Shown here piece after piece: positions 35,763 through 49,003 of a stretch of DNA of 64,000 nucleotides. How positions within the stretch are numbered: the first letter of the stretch is position 1; each line of letters begins with the position of its first letter. Made by a program: the position numbers and the translations under genes. A model generated the notes under the pieces. The model did no database searches. It saw only the letters and a program-made list of their open reading frames with translations, and was not told the DNA's origin. The DNA is from Allodiplogaster sudhausi (taxonomy: Eukaryota; Nematoda; Chromadorea; Rhabditida; Diplogasteridae), in assembly GCA_945643635.1 (NCBI GenBank), contig CALZFC010000298.1:490001-554000 (forward strand), given 5' to 3'.

Positions 35763-37013
35763 TCGTCTTCGGCACTCAGAGATAAGCGGGCGCCTGCTAA
35801 GAACATTCCAAGTTCACACTATCATCACAACAACAAACAGTTTCTTTCTAACAATAGGCCTTAATGAAAGAAGCGGAAAAGGTAAGCTTATTTTTACCCG
35901 TTGATATAAGCGTTGACCGATTGATTGATTGATACTGCCTCAGCACAACAAAAGGTTTGTCAAAATCGTTCATTGCTCTCTCTCTCTCTCTCCCTTTCTC
36001 TCTCCCTCTCCCTCTCTCTTTCTCTCTCTCTAAGGGGAAGAACGGAGGAACTAACGAATGCGTGCCTCCAGACGCGACAGGAAGAAGTTACCCGAACCAG
36101 GCCGGCGCTCCATCAAATAACGATTCACCTTGCAAAGGATAAGCAACTGAATTAAAACACCAGCCTAGGTAAACCTACGACTTGACCTAGACGGGTGCTC
36201 TTCTTTTATTACTATCTAATGCATCCCTCCATTTGGTGGGCATTTCATGATGTTCTTTGTCATCTACCTTTACTTTAGCTCAAAATGTTTTTTTACCGTT
36301 TGGACAACATGTGATTCCTCAATATTATACGACGAGTACAAAGAAAAAGAATATAGAAAAGAAAGCTTACCACCTGCTAGATGCCAGCTGAGACGAGCTT
36401 GACCAGCCTTCCTTGTCTCTCCTTGTCCACTACTCGCCAGAGCTGTCCCCTCTCGTGGCTGCTGCACTCATTCCACACTTTAAGACTTTCTGCCGCTGCT
36501 GAAAAAGTGTCCTTTGCTCCGTCAAAGTGCAGCAACACAGCAAAAATGCAGGAAGAGCCTGAGCGGAGGAGCAGGATGTTTCTTAGTGGATACGGATTAT
36601 ACTGTAGGACTACAGCGCTGGGTCACAGAGCTGCTCACATATTTCTTCTCTTGCTCTGTTCTATCGCAGGTTTTATAAGTAATTCTTATAAATGTTAACT
36701 AAAATTTAACATATTGAGATAAAGGTTTAAATTCCGCATGACATGCCCTGACCATAAGCGAAGAGCAAATCAAACGTTGCCATGAGATTTCTTTAGTGGG
36801 ATGACCCAATTGAACTGCCAAAGACTGCTATTCCATTATCGCATATTTAGAATTCGCTAGAAAAGTAGCGACCACACTCAAAATAGTTTGCTTGTGTTTG
36901 GAAGCGACTCTCATTGGGAGTTTGAGGATGTCTTTCCTTTTCTGTTCTTGCTTAGTGATCTGCGAGTAATCTCAGCTTGAAGAGAGGAACCAGCGAAGAC
37001 AGGGAAGAACAGG
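35763..37013. other. Divergent promoter region between KLHL18-like gene and TAF7
   Basis: The two genes start 1.25 kb apart on opposite strands. A CT tract lies at about 35975-36035. Short exon-like frames (minus 36150-36050, KVNRYLMERRPGSGNF; minus 36467-36370) may be 5' UTR exons or chance. I see no clear TATA box or other element. Confidence 0.45.
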
Positions 37014-40000
37014 ATGTCTGCTGGGTCTTCTCGTATTCTCGCCAAGCGAGTTTCTCAAAAGGTTTCTTTTGGTTTTCTATATCTGTTTAAAAGTTCTCAT
37101 TGAGTTTTCTTTGCTATTTATGGAACATCTCACTTGGCGTTGTCTGTCAAATTGTACTTTGACGAGGAAATCTCAATCGTTTCATCGGTAATGATTTGTG
37201 AAATCAACTATTTGGATCTAATGATAAGCTTGCACTTTTTTCTTTTAGCTTTCGGATGTCGCTGAGGAAGTGCAGGACTGGGAGAATCACGTCATCGTCC
37301 GTTTTCCTCCAGAAGTTGCCGACAAGGTGGATCAATTATCTTTTTCTCATAGGTCATGCTAACACGATTAATTTTATTTCTTGAACCTGTACATCCTAAA
37401 TAATCCTAGCAATGATTGGTGTTACATTTCCGAGCCAAATCTGTGTCCCTGTACAGGTCGGCCGTCTCGTGGACGAAGAAGGGCCAGCAGAGGACATCTC
37501 CGTCTCCTTCACTTCCACTGATATGAGACATGCGAATGTACGTGTCGGCCATCAGATCCTCTCAGCAAGGATTTACGATTTGCCGTGCGTCGTCGAGGTT
37601 ATCAGCTATTCCTTATGGTTAGAGATCTTTTGTTTTTGCGATCTTGCATTTATTTTTGATGAAGCGAAATATTCTTCTTGCAGGTGAACAAGACGATAGA
37701 CAGGAAGACTCTGTACAAGGTGGCTGATCTCTCTCAGATCATGATGTGCTCCACGAACCTGGAACCGGCTCCGCCCACTCCCACTGCCTCCGCTCCCTCC
37801 GCAACAATCAACGAGCTTGGCGATCCTTCCAAAGCCATTAAGGTCTTGCATTCTTTAAGAGAGCCTCTCTGTAAGGATCAAGCAGCCCTCCATGGGGGCC
37901 TGCCCCGGGGTAAAAATTTTTGATTTGGCTATCCAAAATTTAATCAGGAGTACCTATGCGCACTATGAAGAAAATTAGAAGGTCAATTTTGTTATAAAAT
38001 TTTTTTCCGTGTTGGGCATGCAAAAGTAGGGGAAAAGTTTAAGTGCACGTAACTTTCTTTAACATCAATATTTCTCAATTTTCTTTTTTTTATTGGCATC
38101 ATCGTTGGATTCTAAACAAAAACTGCCCAGATGTTTCAGTCAACTATTTCATTTTCACATCGAAAAATTACTTTTAATATTTGAATTTGACGGTTAAGTA
38201 CCTTATACTCATTTGTGTGTGGGTGTTATATCTCAAAATGTAGAGCATTAAAAACTGTATAACATACCTTCTTTTCGTTTAGCCTGGATGTCTCCCAAGC
38301 TGTCAAAAATAGCCTCAAATTGGCGTACCTCGGATCTGTGGGATTCAAGGAATGCGTGAAAAAGAAGTTAAATTCTTGTTGTAACATAAAATGAATCATT
38401 TCATTCGATTCAGCTTGTTCCTTTTCATAAAATCTTCATAAAAATAGCAAATAGTGTCTGATAAATAATGTCCTCTCTATTAGTAAGAGTACCGAAAAAG
38501 TGCCCTGAACTCCTTTGGGAAGTCAATTTGTTGGTGATACCTTACCGCGGAAGTTATTGCTCGCGGATTGAACTTATCGCCACATGTTATATGCCATTCG
38601 ATAGCTTTCGCAAAAACGAACAACAATCCCATACATCACGTTATGATGTATAGATTGTTTGATCTACTTTTTTGGGTTCGAATATTTTGGCCACTTATTT
38701 GGCCTTGCTGCCAATTTACACTTTTTGGCGGATATATTTATTTCAATAGAGCGCAAAAATAGCTATCGGTTGATAGGTCAACCTTTAAGATTGGTTTTGG
38801 CATTTTCCAGAAATGAATTTTTTTATGTCATTTTCGCCAATTGGTTGTGCACGTCGAATGTCATGGGTCGCTGGTTCAAATCCGCGCGCGTGCAAACCCT
38901 TTTGCGGGCTTTTACCACGGGAAATCTGCAAAACAAACATCGATTCTGACCTTAGTGTGCTTCGTGGAGCAGAATGATGTATTGGATGAGTACGAAACAT
39001 TAAGATTGCACGAAAAGTTGGAAAATGCGGATCTGTCAGTTTTCACTCGACCGCCATAGGAAATGCGATACTGTCATTGGTGAGGACGCCCTATCCAGAT
39101 GTAATGGATGTATGATGTAGAGAATTTTGTCGCGTACTGAACAATATTATCCGCATTCTGTTCTCGCTGAAAACATTGAAAATACAGCGCTTTGAATAGT
39201 TTTAGGTCATTTTCTGACAATTACAGAAAAATCGAAAAATGCGTTATTTTCATGGAAATTGATATTTTTATGAAATTTTTGTATTGAGATTTTATGAAAA
39301 GGAACAAGCTGAATCGAATGAAACGATTCATTTTATGTTACAACAAGAATTTAACTTCTTTTTCACGCATTCCTTGAATCCCACAGATCCGAGGTACGCC
39401 AATTTGAGGCTATTTTTGACAGCTTGGGAGACATCCAGGCTAAACGAAAAGAAGGTATGTTATACAGTTTTTAATGCTATAGATTTTGAGATATAACACC
39501 GACACACAAATGAGTATAAGGTACTTAACCGTCAAATTCAAATATTAAAAGTAATTTTTCGATGTGAAAATGAAATAGTTGACTGAAACATCTGGGCAGT
39601 TTTTGTTTAGAATCCAACGATGATGCCAATAAAAAAAAGAAAATTGAGAAATATTGAGTTTGAAGCGAGATACGTCTATTCATAAAATATACATACTTTC
39701 AACTGTTCACACAAAAATTTTTTTGAAATTTTTTTTTAACCATTTAATCTTGCTATTGGGCCCTGTGCCATGCCTGACTATGTTTTCATACTCGAAATCA
39801 AACATCTGGATCTGGGGCAGGCCCTACTGGAGGCATACAGAGAGGCTCTCTTAATCTATTTAGATGTTTGAGAGTGTGAGAATAGATTGATGTTGTTTGC
39901 TGTGTGGATGGAAGTCTGTCTCAGAAAGAGTCTCGGCAATGGCAGTGGCCGCACGGCCTCACTCCTCCTATGAAGAGTGCGCGGAGACGACGATTCCGCA

Positions 40001-40843
40001 AGACGAAGAAGAAGAAGTACATGGACGCGCCCGAGGTCGAGCGAGAACTCAAACGACTTCTTCGGTGCGTGCTGTAGATTACGGAGAAGACGCAGTGCAT
40101 TTCTCTATTTACTGTATTACTGTCTTTTTTTTTATTTGTCTTGCATTTCAATGCTACTCATTCTGGCAACCATCGAAATATTTGATGTTGTTTGGCGTGG
40201 GTTCATTTTTTTAAGAAGTGCGACCGTTAGATTTCTTACATATCTTTCCCGCTTCTGATATTGAAGATGGAATTCTCAAGCTGTTGCATAAAAATTAGCC
40301 TTTGACTTCTTAAATTGAATGATCCTGTTGAAATAGAAATGATTTCTAAATGCTGTGATTTGGTTTATATTTTTACCCTCTTGAGTGCGGATATCGAAGC
40401 GGATTCAATTCGATGGGAAGTGGTGAACGCGGAGGAGAAGCGGAAGGAAGCCGTCCCTCTGCAGGAAACCACTGCTGCAGACGATCAAAAGGTACGGTAT
40501 GCTTCACCTTTTAGAGTTTTACAAAACACAAGTTGTAATACTTTTCAAGCATAGAACAGTGATTGGCCACGCGGCTTCACAAGCGGACAATAAATATTTT
40601 ATCTGCCCAATTGGCGAAGCTTTTTGGTATAAAATGACTAGTAAGCCCTTTTCTTTGTTGATGTATGTCTTATAACTTCCATATCCCGTTAAGACTTCCG
40701 CGCTGTGGGACTCGCTTCAAATCAGCAGCAGTGAAGAGGAGGAAGAGGAGGGAGCAGAGAAGCAAGAGGAAGACGGAGAGGATGCAGACGACGACGGAGG
40801 AGGGGGCAGCAAGAAGGACGACGACGGAGACGGCGCTGACTGA
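37014..40843 (+). CDS. TAF7: TAF7 (TAFII55) homologue, TFIID subunit
   Basis: Exons: 37014-37061 (MSAGSSRILAKRVSQK); about 37249-37326 (LSDVAEEVQDWENHVIVRFP); about 37457-37598 (VGRLVDEEGPAEDISVSF, then ARIYDLPCVVE); 37682-37842 (VNKTIDRKTLYKVADLSQIM); 39925-40063 (WPHGLTPPMKSARRRRFRK, then KYMDAPEVERELKRLL); about 40387-40490 (ADIEADSIRWEVVNAEEK); about 40695-40843, an acidic Glu/Asp/Gly tail with stop TGA. The order DLPCVxE, KTIDxKTxYK, a basic RRRRFRK block, VERELKRLL and RWE matches the TAF7 core that pairs with TAF1 and restrains its acetyltransferase activity. All joins keep phase. The acidic tail is short and the usual C-terminal coiled coil of vertebrate TAF7 is absent. Intron 4 contains a 2-kb foldback transposon only 16 bp after the donor. 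Confidence 0.93.
37859..39850. mobile_element. Foldback element flanked by TTAA, in a TAF7 intron
   Basis: It begins GAGAGCCTCTCTGTA and ends TACAGAGAGGCTCTC, flanked by TTAA at 37855-37858 and 39851-39854. Arms of about 570 bp pair across a loop of about 850 bp (for example 38283-38340 with 39375-39440, and 38388-38435 with 39290-39335). The TTAA duplication suggests mobilisation by a piggyBac-type transposase, though none is encoded here. Without the element the host intron (37843-39924) would be only about 86 nt, normal for this gene. Confidence 0.88.
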
Positions 40844-42861
40844 GTCTTGCCGTCATATATTAGTCAATCATAATATATGAAGCTACATTCTTTTGAGTTC
40901 ATCGTAGTTCTTGTACGGGTCAATAAAGACGACTGTTGCCAAGATTGGCCTTTTATCTCTTGTAGGAAGTGAACAATTTATCTCGCTATTCCATTGCGGT
41001 GCAAGAGAGAATGACTAAGCAGTCGACCAGACAGTCGTGGAAGAGTGAAGGTAGAAGCGGAGAGGAGCACGGCACCGGCCGATCAGGCACTGCAATGGGG
41101 CCACTCCAATTGGAAGGGGAAGCCGATTGACTAAGAACTACAACTGATTAGAAGGGAAAATGGCAGCAAAATCGTTAATACTTCCTCTGGGACGTTTCGT
41201 GTTTGGATTGAGATGAAAAGCATACATGCTTGATGCCACGACTTGGCTTCTCCCCAGCCAGGATCCACAATGCTCCCCCGTGACCATCCGAAGGGGCGCA
41301 GCTGCTTCCGCCTCCGCCGCGCACAACTCAGCCGGCCACGCGAACTGCGGCAACAGGGAACGCGTTGGGTGCAGCGCGTACAGGGACCTGAGGGGGTCAC
41401 TATTTACGGGCGCGGGACGCTCTATCTTCCTCTCTCTCCTTCTCTTTCTCTCTCCCTCCCTCTCTCCTTCGGTCTCTCTCCCTCCCTCTCCCTCACTCCC
41501 TCTCCTCTCTCTCTCTCCTTCTCTCTCCTTCTCTCTCTTCCTCCCTATCTGCGACAGCCATCGCCGAAATTCACGGATCGCAGAAGGGGTCCTGGAGAGG
41601 CAAAGCATAGATAAAGAAATGGACGGGAAAAGAGCAAGAAGACCTTGAGTGCCTTTTCCTCTTCTCTCTCTCCATTGTTGACTGGTGCTTCAGCTGCCGC
41701 CGCCGCTGTAGTTCAGAACGTAGAAACCGCAAAATAATAGAAACGTTGTTGGAAACCCCTTTTATTGAATTTATTCCAATTAAAAAAAAATTCGTTTAAT
41801 GAAAAAAATACGTTGTTCTACTTGTGATTTCACAACTTTTATTCGATATCGGGCCGGAAGCCAAATAGACGGCATCTATATTCGTGCGGAGTGCGCGAAG
41901 AAAGATCTCCCTCTGCTATCCCGGAAATCAGAGAAAACAAGGGTATTCCAAAGGACTATCGCCCGCTAAGAAAAAAAATTCAACTTCAGAAGCGAGTAAT
42001 TTACTCTATGTGTGAAAAACTTATACATATTTTCATATGTAGATACAAAAACAGGCATCGATTTCTTTAATTTCCGTATTCATTATTATTCAATTGAACG
42101 GTAGGAAGTTTTGTTATGTTTGAATAAACTAAGGAACAAGAGGGCAAAAAAGTCTTACAGTACTTCCTAAATAGATACATATATGTACATATATATTTGC
42201 ACAAAGGTATCTTAAGCAAGTATGTATGCATTATACTAACATGCGATCTCCGTTGTTGGGTCATTCACCAAACTACCTAATTGGTCTGCAGAAAAAACAT
42301 CCACGCTAACGAGCCCCTGTGAATATGTGGCTGATGATCTAAAATGCAAAGATTGAAGTTGAACAATAATTTTGCATTGCATTATGAAAAAGAAACCGCG
42401 ATGACGCTCCAAGAATACACAACTGTCATTCGCTGCCTTTATATTCTGGAAAGGTTTATTTCAACACAATTATGTTATTTCCATCAGAAAATATAACAAT
42501 ACAGAATTAAAACATTTTATTCGTTCATCGATAGCTATTTTCAATAAATTTCAACCTTTTTAACAAGGTAGCAGACAAGAATTACCCGCTTCTACATTAC
42601 ACGTTTGACGTTGTAAATTAAAGAGAAAAAGCTATCAGATTGAATTATTTGATGTTTTTGTACATAGATCTAACAAAAATATGCTAAAATCCTGTTTAAG
42701 AAAACAACAAAAATGCATTATAAGGCTTCGTTTCCTGTCTTCTGACATTCATCGCAAGGCCATGGAGATAAATAACAGTTGCGTTTCTTGTTCCCTTCGT
42801 TCATCAAAAACTTATTTTTGTTCGCTGGAGATAAAAATTTAAATTGAATCAGTTTGTTTCT
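40844..42861. other. Convergent intergenic region with one exon-like GC-rich island
   Basis: The TAF7 3' end has AATAAA at 40922-40927. A GC-rich island at 41266-41405 is open on both strands (plus: QDPQCSPVTIRRGAAASASA; minus: PLRSLYALHPTRSLLPQFAW), followed by a CT tract at 41420-41550 and smaller islands at 41558-41612 and 41692-41720. I cannot decide a strand or name a product. From 41750 to 42860 the sequence is AT-rich with nothing recognised. Confidence 0.4.
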
Positions 42862-45800
42862 TCAGAATTTGGTGACGCCCGACTGCTGCAGAACAACGAG
42901 AACCATGAAGGCAACGTAGATCACAAGGAGGACGAGGCCATAGACACGGCCGAGACGAGCTCGGCTCACGACCAAGAAGACAAGGGAAGTGCAGAGGGAG
43001 GCACCAAGGAACACCACCATGATCATGTTGATCCCGGAGAACGACACCTCAAGGGATCAGCCGGCAATTCTCATCACGAAGTTTTTATTCGTTTATGCTT
43101 GTATCCGCGAACAATATTCCACTGTCGAAACGAAATATTTTTTCTTGTAATCATGAATATTGAGTTTCAACAGTTTACATTTTAATATTAATTTAAAAAC
43201 AATTACCGATACGGTCGATCCTTTCAGGAGAGCGATCGTGAACGGAAGGCCGAACCCGATGAGGAGGTCTGAACATGTATAATTGTATGAAAAACACAAC
43301 TGTAGCTGGCTAACTGTAGAGAGGCCCGCCTATGGCAGCAGCCATGGCCATGCGAGGGTAGCCCTGGCGGGAGACGGCAATGTCCGTGACCATGTCTCCG
43401 ATGCTGTTGGCCCACGCGACTATGGTCAGGCCGAGCACCTGCCAGGACGAATATCTTCATGTTCTTTTTCATTTTGTAGCGTCATTTTACATTCGAACGT
43501 AAAAATTGCAAATAAAATAAATAAATAAAAACACATAAATTACAGATAAGAAATTTAGCAAAATTGGTCGTACAGCTTGGTCGATTCCCGAGACGACGCC
43601 GAGCATTGTCACCACGTCCACGACCTGCGACAACCAACTACTTCTATCTTTTCAAGTGATAACGACAGGTTCTATTTATCATTCAAGAACACCAAAGCAA
43701 TCTCCCCCAACTAAAGTCTCGTATTACCACCGTTTTGTTAATGAAAGATAAATTTGTGGTGTTTCACAAATTCTAATTAAGTATGCTGGAACCTCGGCCG
43801 ACACTGCATAGATCCAAGCAACGGCCATCACAAAGCCAAGAAAGCTGTAGGCATGCTGGAAGGAGAAGAATTCCAGACACATTTACGGTATAACGTTTAT
43901 CGTTCGATATCAAAAAAATAATTGTAAATTGGCGTTGCCAACCTTATAATAACGAGGCGAGACATCGGCAGAAGTTGCGAAGAAGAGAAGGACGATGACG
44001 AGGGCAGAAATAATGAGTGAGTAGACATAGAGACCGGGGCTGCCGGCGAAGGGAGCCGTTCCCGCTTCTGAAGCCGGCACATCTCATCACGAAGTTTCTA
44101 TTCGTTTATGCTTGTATCCGCGAACAATAATCCAGTGTCGAAACGAAATATTTTTCTTTTAATCATGAATATTGAGTTTCAACAGCTTAATTTCTCAACT
44201 GTATGAGCTTTCTTATATGCCATGTCGTGTTTTTTTAGGCATGAAGACTGCTGATCTTGACATTTTAATGTTCGATTATGGTAAAACCCGAGTGCTGAAT
44301 CTAAATAAACAAACGAAATCGACGTGCGTTTATCTAGAAACGCACAAATTGACCGGACATTTTGGAACTTTCCAAAAGTTCCTGCACCCCTGGTTGTTGA
44401 GAGGCACTGTATATGAAGGCCGCGGGCTGCTGTCACAGTGAAAAGAAAGAGAAACACTGATGCATACAAAGAATTGAGAAGACACTCACAGGCAGTAAAC
44501 TTAAGTGGGAGAGTGGGATTCTCTAACGTTGAATGGCGAAGAGGAAGAAGACAGGCGAGCAGATCGAGTGAACCATGGCGATCGGCTTGGACCAGGGGGC
44601 CTCGGCCAGTGGAATCGTCAGCTTCAGGGCAATTTGAACTGGCATCTGAGATGAAGGGAGATAGAGAGAGAATTAGAGAAAAGAAGGAAGTAGAAAGTGA
44701 GAGAGAATGTGAGAGAGATGAAGAGAGAAAGAGATTGCTAACCGTAAGAATGGTCCATGCCCACGACAGTTTTCCATGCTCAGCGCGTTCCTCTGCATCC
44801 TCGTACGCGAAGGGCCGGAAGTGCGTCCAAAGATCGAGAAGGAAGAGACGGACCGAGTGGATCGGCACTGGCATAGAGGGTACGGCTGAAGAGAGACTGT
44901 TCAGCTAGAGAAAGAAGGAGTGACAAAGAGCAGACAGTGAAAGGGAGAGAGAGAGAGAGAGGGATAAAGAATCAGAGCGGGATTACAAAAGATCTTCAGG
45001 GAAAAAAAGATCTAAAGAACATATTTGGGATACGACTAAAGAATTAAGACAAATCAGCATTGGTGATGAAATAAATATACTTTGACGTAGGAATTTAAAG
45101 GAGGGCGATCACCAGGAATACAGTAATATATATTAATATCTTCACACGTTCAAATACATACATGGAGTAGAAAACCTTGGAAAGAAAATGTCTAGAACCC
45201 TACAAATTTCCTTAAGAATTTGTGATAATAATTGACATTTCGTTCCTCAGACACAATGTTTTCCTTTGCTTCCTCTTCTAATTGCTGATAAGAGGAAAGT
45301 ACGAGAAGCCAATTCCGAAGAACGTCCTTCAAAATTCGAAATAAAATATTTTGTATTCTCGAGAACAGGAATCAGTGGCAAGACGAGGGAATTAAACTTT
45401 AGGTACGAAAGCTATAATCTGCATAATGGAAAAAAGTTTGCATGTTCGTTCAGGAAAGAAAAATGTGTCAAAATGTCGTGCCTAGCGATTCGCCGCGTTC
45501 CCGCGCCTCCTCGAGATGCACTACGCGATTGTGGAAGAGCACCACGTCCTGCTCCTCCTCCTCCGCGTCATCCTCTGAAGGAAGACACCATCTTCTATTT
45601 TAACAGTTTACATTGTTTTCCTTTTTCAAACATCGTATCTATCATGCCAAATCATACTGACTTCAAGAAATACGCAGATCTCTCCGTGAGGGTTTCTTTC
45701 ACTTTAAAGAGCGAATGTTTAGAGACTTCACAAAGAATAATCGTGAAAGAAGTGAAAGAGTAGAAGGTACCCGGCAGAGCGAAGGCATTTCCAATCTGGA

Positions 45801-48800
45801 AGCTGAGCCGAGAGGCTCGTCGCGAGTCGGCGTGGGCGGCGGCGGCGAGGAACGAGTCGGCCAACGGCTTCATCATGCCCCCCGGAAGCATCAGAGAGGG
45901 AGCCTTGTCGAGGACGCCATCCGTTGGCGAGGGATCGTCCCGGTACAAGTCCAAAGCGGAGTCCTTCATCGTCGCCGTCTCCGGAGTGCTGCCGTGGATG
46001 ATTGACAAGTTTGGAATAGTTCCTGGAAAATTATACTTCTGGCAGAGATGTAAAAGTTGAATGGTTTCTTGTTCAAATTTCAAAATAGTTAATGTAAAAT
46101 GAAACCATGAATATAAAAATAGTGTATTCACGGCGTGTCAAGGCGGACTTTCAATAATATTTAGTGCGAAGGTCAGTGCCAAAACGGTTTCACAGAAACG
46201 GCACGCGGTATACGCACCGAATATTCGCATCAATCGATTCACGCGAAAATATTTAAATGGTCCCCACTGGAAAACACTTCCCGTGAAAATATTCAAATGG
46301 TACCCATTGGAAAATGAACCCTACGGTAGTTTTGGCAAAACTTTTTTGGGCAAAATGCCAGCACTTTTCAAAGTTCACGTTTGCACTGCGTTAACCCACC
46401 GTGTATTAGAAGCGTACCATTTCCGTTGGCTGCGACGCCATTGCAGATGCCATTGGATGAGTGGAGGGTGGCGCGGCGAGAAGAGCCACGGCTCTTCTTA
46501 CTCGTCGTGCTCTGCCGCCGCTCGCCGCGTCGCTTCTTCGCGATGGACTGGCCGCCGATGAAGCTCGCAATGTACAGCACGTACACCACGAGCAGCACTG
46601 CAAGTCTTTCTTCACATTTCCAGCTTTGGTTTTATCTCATGGTCAATTTCAAATCTATAGTTCGGAGAAGAGCGGATAGCAGCAAAAAACGCACGTGTTG
46701 ATTAAAGGAGGTTGAAAGTCGTTAACTCCTAACACGAAATGCCTGATCTTTTATAAGCAATGGCAATTTGCCAAGATCCTTGCTCTCGTAAAGCAAGCAT
46801 TTTCCAGGACAATTTTAACTTGGCGGTGTGCGTCCGGTAGTGAATCGTGCATGTGTCAGCATATATTTCACGGCCTATGGAACCATATTTCACCCCTCGC
46901 TGGTCAACTCTGCTCCGACAAGCGTTTTAGACCGAAATTTAGTTGGCGACAACTGTTAAATTTAAATTTCTGTGCAACACACTAATTATTCCCTTAGATT
47001 CAGGCAACACATTTCAGATGGAAAATACTCCTTTAACTTTTAGTTTGGAAAATTGGCTTTTTGCTGGTGCATTCGCAAGCTCAATCCGGACACATTCACA
47101 GAGTCATCCTAATAGCGAAAATTTTGAGTTTTCGCCTCCTTTAATGACTGACGCAGATGTGCTGTGAGCACGAGTTTCAAAAATCATTCGAAGATATACT
47201 AATATTGTTTTAATCATACTCGAAACCATGCTTTTAGTTGCATGAAAATGATAGCATTCTTTTGCTTGCAAATAGAACATTCTCAAAATTTCTATGGGTT
47301 TTTGATCCAAATATCATAAAGTTGGTATAGAATTTTGTGGTGAACTAGTTGAATGAAAGAATTGTTCGCCATTTTTCTAACTCCCCTCTTGGTTAGACAG
47401 TAAAAGTCAAACCAAGAAGGGAGTCAGAAAAAAGGGCGAGGAATTCTTATATTCCTTTGTTGACAGGAGAGATAGTAATCCAGAGAGAGGAATCGAAAGA
47501 GCTGTTCGAGAGACAAGTTGCTACTACCTTAGAAAGAGCTTAGATTCTCTAACACATGCTATGCATGGAAATCTGCAATGTTATCTAATCAAGGCAATTT
47601 AATCTGTTCAAGAGGAATCAGAAGAAGTCAGCCGCGCATTCAATCTGCCTAATGTTTGAAACATGTTCGGACTATTTGTTCCCAACATTGCCGTTGTTGT
47701 CACAGGCTGAGAACAAGCTGGCAACATCTCGAGCTCAATACAATCTAACAAATCTCTCCGAAATAGCACAGGGCAGAGAAAAAAGACGTCGCCGGTCGTC
47801 CGGTGCATGATTCCATACTCTCCTGCTCGATCAAAGTACTCACACGAGCGATGAAATAGTACAGGGAGAGAAAAAAAGACACTTCTCACCTCTTCGTCTT
47901 ACTCGAAGAGGTGCGAGGAGTCTTTTTTTCTCTGCTTGTACTATTTCGTCGCTTCTGTGAATAGTTTGGTCGGCAAGGAGAGTATGGAGTCATGAACCGG
48001 ACGACCGGCGACGTCTTTTTTTCTCTGCTCTGTGCTATTTCGTTTGTGACGAGCCAAAGCCGAACCAGAGCAGCTTTTGCTCGTCACAACCTGCGTCTCC
48101 ATCTTTCCGTTGTCTCTCCATTTTTGTGCATGTTCTGACCAAGTGACCACCTCAGAAGTTTGAAACAGGAAGTGCACACAAGCCATTAAGTGAAGACAAC
48201 CTGGATACATGTTCAGAACACATGTGTATTAAGATAGGCTGGCAAATTGCCATTTCTTTTGTTGTGAACACGTTCGAAACTAGATTGTTTCGAACATGTT
48301 GCAAACTTTGGACAGATTAAATGCGCGGCAGATAATCGAATGGAAAGTAAAATGCATTAACACTGAATAACACATCAATCGGAAGCAGTTTCCGGCAACC
48401 GAAGCAAGATAGCGGAATAGACAGAATAAGTAGTTCCGTGACCAATTTGAAATGAAAGCAGAGAAGGAGAGCATCAATGACTAAAGGGGAGAAAGATTAA
48501 GAAACAGAGAGCATTGATCTTGTCCAAGAATAAAAGGAATTGTGCGTCAGAACTGATGGTTGATTAATGATCAGTAAATAAAATGACATAGCGGGAGAGT
48601 GAGATAATGGCATTAAAGATAGCAGGAACGAGAGCGAAGAAGAGAGATTCAGCAGCCAGGCAAGACCATACGAATGAGTTATTAGGAAAGACGGCCAACT
48701 AGTTTGGATAACTGGTGATTTCACTTGTCAGTGAATTAATGAAGCATTTCTTTATATATCTATTTAAGATTTTAATTTGTTTTTGGACAACATTAAATAA

Positions 48801-48970
48801 ACTCACCGATTGGCTGCCAGATGTAGACGTGGTCGTCGAAGAGGAACACGAAGAGGATCCATCCGAGTGTGATGAGGTAGAAGATGAGGTTATGTGAGGT
48901 GGAGAAGATACTAGCCTGAAAGAGAGTCACAGAGAGAGAGAGAGATAGATATATGTAGAGAGAGAGAGAC

Positions 48971-49003
<33 letters not shown>

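Noticed and set aside
36381..36698. 105-residue plus-strand frame upstream of TAF7
   Set aside because: No domain and no splice connection to TAF7; probably chance.
38468..39496. Open frames within the TTAA foldback element as a transposase
   Set aside because: All are under 100 residues, with no DDE or zinc-finger motif visible, and the arms are inverted copies.
41010..41129. 39-residue frame after TAF7 (starts MTKQSTRQSWKSEG)
   Set aside because: Short, no family resemblance, no other evidence of coding.
44172..44441. 89-residue frame in an exchanger intron
   Set aside because: It overlaps the shared intronic repeat and a possible transposon end; no known motif.
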